The notes beneath the pieces were generated by a model. The model ran no database searches and was not told where the DNA came from. It saw only the letters and a list, made by a program, of their open reading frames with translations. This document shows, in pieces, positions 37,683-47,400 of a DNA stretch of 64,000 nucleotides. How positions within the stretch are numbered: position 1 is the first letter of the stretch; each line of letters begins with the position of its first letter. Origin of the DNA: Rhytidiadelphus loreus (taxonomy: Eukaryota > Streptophyta > Bryopsida > Hypnales > Hylocomiaceae); contig OX344765.1 of the NCBI GenBank assembly GCA_947034895.1, positions 21,147,001 through 21,211,000 on the forward strand, given 5' to 3'. Made by a program: the position numbers and the translations under genes.

Positions 37683-40600
37683 ATGCCCGTGTCAGCAGAC
37701 CTGCTGAAAGCCTTGGCCGAAGACCCCAAGTCATTGGAACACCAACTGGGCTGCATGGCAGGAATCTTTCAGATCTTCGACAGGCAAGCGCTGGGTCGCC
37801 GCTATGGCTCCAAGCGCGTCAGCAATGCCGGCAGTGGTAACTAACTTAGCGCTACCCACTTCACTCACTCCTCTTCTCGCGTCCCCTGTCCATAGCGCAC
37901 AATGCAGCTAGTCACGATCTGAATCTTTTGGGATTGATTTTTTTGATTGCAGGTCAATCGCAGCCCACATCAGCCTGCGAGACGCCGCGCCATGACCACC
38001 ACCACCACCGTCACAACAACAATCCGTATTGGATGGTAAGCAAACAAGCAAACGAGCGCGCAACTCACATTGCCTCTCTTGCTAGAAAGTGCCGGTGCGA
38101 TCGAATGTGTCCTGAATCTCAGATTGGTGGTGACCAATGTGTTTGTGTTGCAGTTTGAGGACGACTCGTCGCAGCGGATATCGGGCGACAGTTTCGCAGT
38201 CCCCAAGAATGTGGAGCCGCACCACCGCCCTGCGTACTCCGACAGCAGCGAGATTTTCACGAAGTCGTTCGAGACGCCCACGGAGAGTCGCACTTCTCCC
38301 GATGAGAAATCGAACTTGGACCTGTCGCCCATGTACTCGGAAGAGTCGAGCGTGTGGGATCCATCTCGCGATTGCACGACTTCTCGTTACGCGAGCTTCG
38401 AGCACCACCACGACGAGCGCAATGAGCTTCTTCACTGCAACAACAAGACACTGAATGTCATCGTCCCCTCGCGCGTCACGCCCACGTCTGACATACGTGA
38501 CATTGTGCGTGCGTCCTTCGAGCGCGACCACCACCAGCGTCCGTCGTTCCCCAGCCACAAGGTGGAGAAGCCGCGCCTCTCGGTGGACGCGGTCAGTCAT
38601 GGCCAGTATTTGATGAAGAATTTGCCGCGCTCGGCGTCTGTTGATGGCAAGGACCGGTCATCGGTCGCGGTCGCGGACGCGCCACCAGCAGTTCGTCACG
38701 CGCCGGCTGATTTGCCGCGGTCGTCCTCCGTCGGCGGTCGCGGCCCATCGCGAATGCTGTCCAATTGGAAGGACGGACTGCGAAGCTCAACTGGCTCCCC
38801 GCGCCTCACAAGCAAAGAGCGCGAGGCGCTTCTACACAAGCAGAAACTTGACGGACGCGACGGGCGCGACGTGACGCGCTTGACGGTGGAATTGAAAGAA
38901 GGCCCGCGGCTATCTGTTTCAGTCGACGACCGCCGCGCGTCTGTTGACGCCTCGCCGCGACCGATTTCCCGCTTTCGCGATGAGCTGCAACCGAATTTCA
39001 ACCGCGCGGCGGACATCAAAGAATTCCTTCTGCGCGGGGAGAAGAAAGCGGCCCGCGACGAGCATCGATTCTCAGTGGATGGCACACGCGACGCGCCGCG
39101 CGCTTGCATTGCCCCACGCCTCTCTGTCGATGGGCGCGACAACGAAACAGGCACTCTCGCAGCGCGGAAGCTCAAACTACTCGACCCGAAAGATCCCAAC
39201 CTTGATGTGAATTTTTGCAGACAATCTTCCGGGCGGAAAGCTTCTAATGTGGTGGCACGATTGATGGGATTAGACGAGCTCGTACCAAAGGAAACGACGA
39301 CCACCACGCCTAACAAAGCGGCAACCAGATTTTCAAACATGGAAACGGAGCTCTACGACCAAGCGTTTCTGCACAATCTCGAGTTCTCCCCCCCGCCACC
39401 GCCTTCTCCTCCTGATGACTACGACTATGCGCATCACGCCTCGGATCACGAGGCTTTTCATCACGGGCGTCAGACGCAACGCTTCAATGAGTCGTCGTCC
39501 ATTCACGACCATTTCGCTGCCAAGCACCAACAGGAGCTTCATTCCCAAACCAATACTAGCACTACCTCTGAAGGCCCCGCCACGCAGGTGAGATCTCGTA
39601 TAGAACTCTGGAATTGACTTGACTTGTTCCAGAGTAGTCATCTTAGGCAATCAACATTGGTTTGCAATCTCGGGCACAGTTTCTTCTTTCCAAAAATGTA
39701 CCCTTGTTACCTTTCGACTGCGGGTTAGTCCGACTCACTTGTGGTGTGTCCCTGGCATGAGCAGCAGCCATATAATTTCAAGGCTCTTGCAATAATACCG
39801 TCCGAGGATCAGGTTGTGAAGCAGCAAGACGAGGAGAGCGTGTATCTTGGCAAGAACAACGACGAGCCCAAAGATGCACCTCAGTTGGCGAGGAAGGCCC
39901 CCCAAGGGCGGAGGTCTTTGTGGCATATCTTTGAGGCCATGCAACTCAAGGGTCTGCTGCACGGGTCCTCGCGCCGCAAGCAGGCGGAGGCGCTGCGGCT
40001 GCATAACCTGAAAGAGAAGGAGTGCCAGGAAGTGAAGGAGTGTCAGGAAGTGAAGGAGTGCCAGCGGCGGTCTCAATCGCTTCCTCCCAGACTGAGCACT
40101 AGCGCAGTCGCCAAGGAGCATCACAGCGAAGTTGAGTTTCACGACCGTGCTCCTGATGTGTTTCCTCGAGCGCTTCTGGAGGTTCACAAGGGCTCTTTGC
40201 TTGAGCATGCTCAAGCAGATGGCAGTGAGGAGGCGTTTGTGGTGGTGAAGCCGGTCATTACACGGTCCATGTCGTGTAAAGCGCCCGCTGCTTCGTTCGC
40301 TCCGAGTACTCAACCATGTACTCAACCATGTGGGGTGGTGTTGGCGAACACGGACAATGACAGGAAATATCATCCTGCTGATGAGACCACACCCAAAAAC
40401 CTCAGCAGGTAAAATCATAGTTTGCACCATTGCTCTTCACTGCTTCCAGGGACGTAAAGTGTGGCATATTGAGCAATCCAATTCGTCATTACAAAACCAT
40501 GAAACCTAGGTGATAGACGCTCGTGAGAGATCTCTTGAAACCAGGCCTATGTATTTGGGAAAGACTCATGTTTGAAGTTTTCTCCAAGTGATTGGATTCA

Positions 40601-43034
40601 TTGTTCTGATGTGACTGGATCCATTATTGTGTGCAGGGCAATGAGCAAAAGCGTGGGAGCGTATCACAGGGCGGCGGTGAACGAGCAGGAGACCCTTTTG
40701 CAACAAGCTCCAGAGTCTTCTTCACAGAGTACGAATGGGCGGCAGTCCAGGAAGGAACGTGAACGAGGAGTAGCTGCAGCAGCAGCGCGCCCGACGAAGT
40801 CAATGTCTGAGTTGCCTCAACGAGAGCTACAGCAGCGGGACTCCAGCCCTCGCAGTTCCCGTGTGGTGACAGCTACAAACAATTCGCAGGAGAGTCGACC
40901 CACTCGTTCATGTTCGCCCAGTTCCGTATCGCCGAGGTGCCCAGGAAGCGTCGAAAGTGGAACTCCGCGAGTGACGGAGGCTGGCAAAGTGCGGAGGAAA
41001 GCAGTGGCTGTGAAGGACCGGGAAGAAAGCAAAGCGTCGCTGGCGCATTTGAGAGCGAATGCCACCAAGCAAGAGTTTCTCAAGGAAAGAGCCAGTGGGG
41101 ATCCGGATACGCCCAGGCTGCTGCGACGCAGCAGCTCCGAGGGCAAGCTGCTCTCCAAGATTGCGGAGAAAAACGCCACTGCAGACAGTGCGAGCTCTGC
41201 GAAAGTCAGGAGTGGAAGTTCACCCAGTATGAGTCTGTTGCGGTCCAAAAGGCCTGTTGCTAAAGATACCAGCAAATCGCCCATGAAAACGCGGCCCATG
41301 AGTGCTCTGGGTGGTCTGAAAAGCGTCGCTAAAACGAAAGAGCGCGCTGTAGGTGGTGAAAATGTGCAAGCATCGAATGTAAATAGACCTGCAAAACCGG
41401 CTTCTGATTGTGTCCCTTTAGCTGCGCAAGCACAGCAGCCGGCTGAGAGCAAGACTGGAGGTCTTCAAGCTCCTTCAAGGTGCGAGGTGCGGGCCACTCA
41501 CGGTGGGGCTTTGGACCAAAGTGGAGATACAACGCACGCAAATGCAAGAGATCATAGTGTTAGAGCGGACCCCAAGGTGAGATTGAACTCCATCACGCTG
41601 TTAATATATTTTCGGTTATTTTCGGTTATTATCTAATGGCGTAGCTTTTATTTGTGTTCTCATGCTTTTCGTAAACTAAAAATATGAATGGATATTTTGT
41701 TCTGTGAATGCAGGCTCGGGAAAAGAGTACAGAAATAGACGAGGGGGTGAAAACACCTCGTGGTGTTTCTATCAAGAAGATCGACTTTTCCGAGGATGCA
41801 CAAGCAGACGTGGCTGAGCAACCCAGTCCTGTCTCTGTGCTGGACAACTCCCATTTTGATGAGGAACTGACGCCCAGTCCAAAGGCGGGCAAGACTAGCG
41901 TCGTCAGCCTTCAAGGTATTAATAAGCAACCATTGACCCCAATTCATAACGTCAATTCTTTACCCAGCTTGCTTGACATGTCCTTTTCCTTAAAAATATG
42001 AATACAATTACAAATTCTCCTCCACTTCAATTGCAACTTCACCGCCACTTCACTGTAAAAATTACAGTCCATTGATATCTTTCTTTAACCCCTAAAACTT
42101 AAAGGATCAACAAGAAGCCCAAATGGAACCTCACGATTTTTAGCATACCGGTCGGTAACTTAATTACATGCAGATCGGACTTTCATTTAATTTCTCTCCT
42201 GACCAACACATGTAGCGTTCTTCACTGATATAAAACTGATCGAACCCCGTTTAAACTCTACGGTTTTCACACTCAAACCTGACCTCATCTAATAGTTTCC
42301 CTCGTACTTACTTATGTGCAGAACAGAGCCAACGATCGGAGAAAGACAGGCGCTGGAGCTCAGCAAGGTTTCTCGACCTAGACTTGGAAGAAACCTCACC
42401 CTCATTAAAACCACCAGAATCATCACAAGACACCCCCGACACTTCATCTCTCCCAATCCCCCAACTACCTCCCCACCGCCACATTAAACACCAGCGAGTG
42501 TGCCTCAAAGACGCAGACGAAGAGAGTTTATACGTGGAGGAACTTCTCCACGCCTGCAGCTTCCCAACTGAGCTTCAATCCAGCAACTACGTCATCGATC
42601 CCATGACCTTCGACCACCTGGAGAGCCAACGAGGAGACTCAAATGAACTAGACGTCTTAGACAGACGCATCCTGTTCGACTGCGTGAACGAAGTGCTGGA
42701 GCGCTTACTGGGGACGCAGTTGAGATCCGAGTTGAGGCCTGGGTTGCGTTGGAACCTGTTGAGGAACCGGCGTGTGGGCGTGAAGGAGGTCTTCGCTGAG
42801 CTTGTGGACATTCCGTGTGCGGCTGCTGAAGATGTGTGTGACACTGTGTATGTGATTCTGCAGAAGGATTTGGTGAAGGGGCGAGGGCAGCAGTGGTCGG
42901 ACTACCACACGGAGCTGCAAGAAGTGGGGATTGCAGTGGAGAGAATGATTGTGAAGGATCTGGTGGAAGAGACGGTGAGGGAGCTCAGTGCTTGGAGTAG
43001 TGCTTCGTCTAGTCGCCGCCAACTGTTTGTCTAG
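37683..43034 (+). CDS. LONGIFOLIA/TRM-family protein (TON1-recruiting-motif type)
   Basis: Seven coding exons, all GT-AG and in phase: 37683-37836, 37953-38035, 38154-39587, 39765-40408, 40637-41576, 41714-41915, 42322-43034. They encode 1,389 residues. Recognisable blocks: N-terminal CMAGIFQIFDRQ (about 25-36), the family's first motif; DIRDIVRASFERD (about 191); VARLMGLDELVP (446-457), the VARLMGL motif; WHIFEAMQLKGLL (about 609); and a C-terminal DUF4378 region (about 1,220-1,380: LYVEELLHACSF, ...VERMIVKDLVEETV), ending RRQLFV. In flowering plants LNG/TRM proteins bind microtubules, recruit TON1 and promote cell elongation; the same role here is inferred. Start choice: the first ATG placing the conserved block near the N terminus. 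Oddities: six PR-x-SVD-like repeats in exon 3, an 18-bp tandem repeat in exon 4 and a GAGCAGCAG acceptor at exon 4. Confidence 0.93.
40017..40064 (+). repeat. In-frame 18-bp tandem repeat
   Basis: AAGGAGTGCCAGGAAGTG recurs two and a half times, adding KECQEV units to the protein. Being a multiple of three, length changes would stay in frame. Confidence 0.9.
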
Positions 43035-43061
43035 TGGTTCCAATTTATTTGATTTTTTTTG

Positions 43062-43500
43062 TATAGTTCATGTTTGGCTTAGCTTGTACATGTATTTGCC
43101 CCTCCATTTATCATATTCAAATCGCTTTCGTACTTTGAACATCGGTGTTTCTCTGTAATTATAACATTATTCATAACATTTATTGTTTCTTAGTTAATGT
43201 GTGAACTTGTCGATGTGTGACCTTATGCTTGAATTTTCATCAATGACTGGCTTTTTTTCTTGTGTAGTTCATGTGTGCCCAGTGCATGTATTTCGGCCCC
43301 TCCATTCATGATGTTCAAATCGCTTCTGTATTTCAAACAAGGGTATTTTTCTGTAGTCATAACATTTCTTCTTTTTCGTTGATATGTCAACTTGTTGGTC
43401 TCTATTACAAGTTTGACCTTTTGCTTGAATTTTCAACAGAATTTTCAGAAACTGATCATGGATATTCTTTGTACACTTCATTTTGCCCGGCACATCTATT
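43062..43500 (+). repeat. Tandem duplication of about 200 bp just after the LONGIFOLIA-like stop codon
   Basis: The phrase AGTTCATG...GTACATGTATTT...CCCCTCCATT...TTCAAATCGCTT...TTGAATTTTCA occurs at about 43,065 and again at about 43,266, with a third partial copy from about 43,468. It covers the likely 3' untranslated or polyadenylation region. TGTAATTATAAC-type sequences near 43,153 could be polyadenylation elements. Confidence 0.75.
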
Positions 43501-44124
43501 TTCCCCTCCTTTATTCAGGACGACTTTTGACGACTTTTGTCAAAATATCGATAATGCCATAATATCCAGCCTATTGGAGTTTAATGAGGAGATCTTAGGT
43601 AAACAACGATGCTGAATAATGTTATGGAGTTTGGTTTGCTGCTTCAACATCCTTGCCAATATCCACTATCTTTTCACTCAATTCAGTCTATGGTTATCAT
43701 AAAAACATTTAACAATTTGGTGTTTAACCATTTCAGTGATGTGCAAATTCATTGTTTACTTTCTGCACATTGTTGCTTATATCCTTGTACAAATATATGG
43801 TGTACCTCAATATCATCAAATTGATCATAAGTAATTGAGATTCAAAAGTTACTTGGACAAAATATCACTCTAAAGCAATTTCTTTATCATCCAGAGCAGC
43901 TGGACTTCACAGCCATTAGGGGACAAAGAAAAAAATTGAACACGGTGCTCAAAGAAAGAATTGTAGAAGGTGATGACTTATATACGAAGGAAAGTATGGA
44001 TGAGGACAAAACACTTGAGAGCTACTTACACGACAGCTCAAAATACATCACGTCCAAGCAGCAGATATTGAAATTTCGCACAGAAAACGAGGAACATTCG
44101 CATGATTTAACCAAGAGATTTTAA
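43384..44124 (+). CDS. Possible small spliced gene, not recognised
   Basis: Two candidate exons share phase: 43519-43598 (acceptor CCTTTATTCAG, donor TTAG|GTAAAC) and 43832-44124 (ends in TAA). An optional first exon, 43384-43397, would supply ATG and the right phase, giving 128 residues. The peptide is hydrophilic and charge-rich, containing FDDFCQNIDNAIISSLLEF, FLYHPEQLDFTAIRGQRKKL and YITSKQQILKFRTENEEHSH. I recognise no family. It sits between the LONGIFOLIA-like gene and the 3' end of the convergent reductase-like gene. It could be a decayed fragment or chance. Confidence 0.25.
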
Positions 44125-44424
44125 ATGATATCTGAAAGTCTAAACTTGAATCATTGGAAGCTTGGAACCCCACCTCAAGAACTGCAAAATTGAATCCACT
44201 CGGAAATTTGCCCACTCGAGAGAGTTGAAAATTAGTAATTTTACTGTACACACATGCCTTCCCATTCCAAGGAGGTCTTGGAGCAATACTGCCTATTCGA
44301 TCTGGCTCTATTTTGTATCACACTACTGTAGTTATCAAAACTTGTAGACATTCAATGTATCAGTGCTTTCGACAGGCTTGCAATGAAGTGATGGCGTAGA
44401 ACGAAGTGCATATTTCCAATTACA

Positions 44425-47400
44425 CTAAAACTTATGGACCTGCTCATTCTTGTAGCCGAGTTCTCTCAGAAGTCCAAGTACCTACATGACAAATTCAGCA
44501 ATTAGGTGTAAACCCTCGGGATACATACTGAAATTTCACGTTAGCTGTTATATAGTCATAAACTTGTGACCTGATAGGGCTGGTCGATATCATCATCATA
44601 CTTACCTGCCCACTGTACCGTTCCTTATCTTTCTTTCCGCAAACACGGTCCATTAGCTTTGGGGGTCCACTAACCTGCAACGTCAATGAGAAGTAAAGAT
44701 TCAGGTTTCGGCAATTTCAGGTTAGATTTTAAAATAAGAACTGTTGTGCTAGTGCAGTTGACAAGAATGGTCCAACCCGGTTAACATGGTCTGCGTTCCT
44801 CAATGTAAGAGTCTAAAACCACTATGCACAGTCCCGTCCCCAAAGCTTTAATATCCCACAAAATCTTTCAGTAACAAAATATCATTACAATTTAAGCAAT
44901 AAGATGAGTTTAAATATGAAATATACAATTTCTACTATTATGTATTTTTTTTTTTTTTTTTGGTATGCAAAAGAACTCTGTATTAACCAATGCAACATTT
45001 ATGGGGTTCTAATTGAGTAAGAAAACTTTTATTGGCCAATAGGATGGAACAATTGTTTCGTTGCATAATAAACTTAGTACGGTATCTAATATGTGACGAT
45101 CCTTATTTTCTTTGCAACGTCAATCTTGGATTGGATTGGCAATATTTTAAGCGAAAGGACTTTGTATACCAACGATAAACTTAAACTTTGAATCAATGGA
45201 AATGAGTTATTTTCTATGAATTGTCACCAGGATATAAAGCAAGTGTGGGATGTGACTACATAAAACTGCACCATCACTAGGAGAAAACCCAACCCCCCGT
45301 TCTATTTTAAAACCCTAGTTGTGTTACAAATGATAGAATTTCCATTAGAAACTGCTTTAACAATTGCTAAGGTTTGAAGCGACTAGGTTTCCGGGGTGGG
45401 GCGGGGGTGGGGGGTCGTGCAATTTTGTAGTCAACAGATTCAGGCGTTTAAAATGAAGTGGTTATCGGAATAGAATCGTGTACCAAAATAAGAGTGCGAG
45501 AAGAAGGATGAGGCAGTGCTTTGTAAATCATATCCGCCGTGACATGCCCCAAACCACCCTGCCATTCTCCACCTCCAATGCTCACAGTATAAAACACCTA
45601 CACCACGGTCCGTACAGAACCACATGAGTTTGGAGAAGTCGATCATCAATAAAATCCCAATCCAATCTGCAAAAGCTAATTCAAACAAGCCAACACGGAA
45701 AAGTCTCTATAGAACCATGACTTGTGACCTGATGCACCTTAAAATTTGGATGCGTTTGAGATAATTTGTCTAGCTTCTCCTTCAACAGAATATCCTCTGG
45801 GGACTCGGTTTCATAAATAAGCGAGACCTGTCGTACAATCCATTAAGTTCCATATCCAAAAGCAAGACGTTAAACATCATGTACCATGTGAGAAACCTTG
45901 TTGCTGCTTCAGGTATACTCGTTTCAATTATACTTTCAACAGGCCACACTTGAAAACCTAGGGAGATTAATCCAATCAAATGTAACAACATTTAAATCAA
46001 AATTCACAACATAAAAGAACAAAAAACTTGCTAATTGTAACGCAGGTAGGTTCTCTGTTATACCTCTAGTAGTGAAGAGTTCTCTACTAGTGAAGGTACT
46101 GGGAGAAACTAAGTGTAAAGAAGATAACTAAATCGCAACAGACACAAAAAATAAAGTATAACACAACAAAACAATCTTCTCATGCTTGATATTGATAATG
46201 TAGGATGATTGTGCCTCACCTGAGTGTTATCTTTGGGATTTGACATAATAGCATTGATCAGCTGCAGCATGTGTGTGATTCCAATATCACCAGCAATCTG
46301 CATCCCAATCGCCATTCACTCACGTCAAGAAGCTATTCGGTTCTTAAAAAAACACTATCTGCACGTGTAGTATTGACTGTGTTCCCCCTTGTTCCTGGTA
46401 CGCTCTTGGATGAAGTCATGTACCATATCATTGTCACATTCAACTGAATACACGCTAACAGAGGTTCCAATTCAAAATGATCTGAACGAAACTGAAGTTG
46501 TGACAGCATAGCAATCACAACCACAAGGTTGCATATGAGCTTACCATACCCAAATGTTTTTTCATGTTGGCTTTGTACAGCAGCTCTCCGACTGGGCTAC
46601 ATACATCAACAGAAGAATTTAATCAGTAATCTCTAGTTGCAACTATTATAACCGATTCTTACAGTGCATTGAATTGGAAAGACACTCCAGAAGAGGATCT
46701 TACCCCCTCATTTCAAGTCCATCTCCAGGATTCAGACGAGTAATACGTTGGCTCATTAAACCTTCCGGGAGGATCTTCACAAGCGAATCACAACAGAGAG
46801 CCTCAGTAATCACTATTGAATCTCTTGAAGGAAATTAGAGAGATGCAGATCTCTTTCTATCCCACATGCACTGATCTGCTTGGAATGAACGTGGCCTCAG
46901 ATGATGCAGGTAGCTCTTCAAAACGTTCTAAGTAGTGCTAAGGAGGTCTCTCACTCTGCCATTCTAGATAAGAATATAGATCGACTGACCTTGATCATCA
47001 GGTCGAAGTATCCTCTTGCACGATAATCAGAAATTGGTACATATCTGGATGCAAACACATTGATTTAGAACATTTCTAAATAGAGAATCAGCAATTCCTT
47101 CTTAAAAGTCCACACACAACTTTCACCCTCTGAGTATCCGTTCTAAGCACAGCACAATTTAGTAGCAGTACATATGAAGTGAACGATTTTGAACTCGAAT
47201 TCAAAAAGCAGAGCTTGCTTCTTCAAAGTGTAAATTATGCTCTTAACATAACTATTATAACCGGTTCCTCTAAATTATTCCCTTTCTATACCGCCCTTAA
47301 ATTATGAATAGGATACATACGAGCGAGTTATCATCTCTTGTCTTCCGCGGCTGTTGACAATCTCAGCTCTGGAAAACAAACGCGTCATCAAAGTGATCAC

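Noticed and set aside
38070..38153. Upstream extension of the long open frame of exon 3 as a gene start
   Set aside because: A TGTTGCAG acceptor at 38,153 joins two upstream exons in phase, and these carry the family's N-terminal motif. The extension is intron sequence.
39735..40430. Large minus-strand open frame opposite exon 4 of the LONGIFOLIA-like gene
   Set aside because: It mirrors the coding exon and has no family motif. The same holds for the minus-strand frames at 38,082-39,650 and 40,817-41,547.
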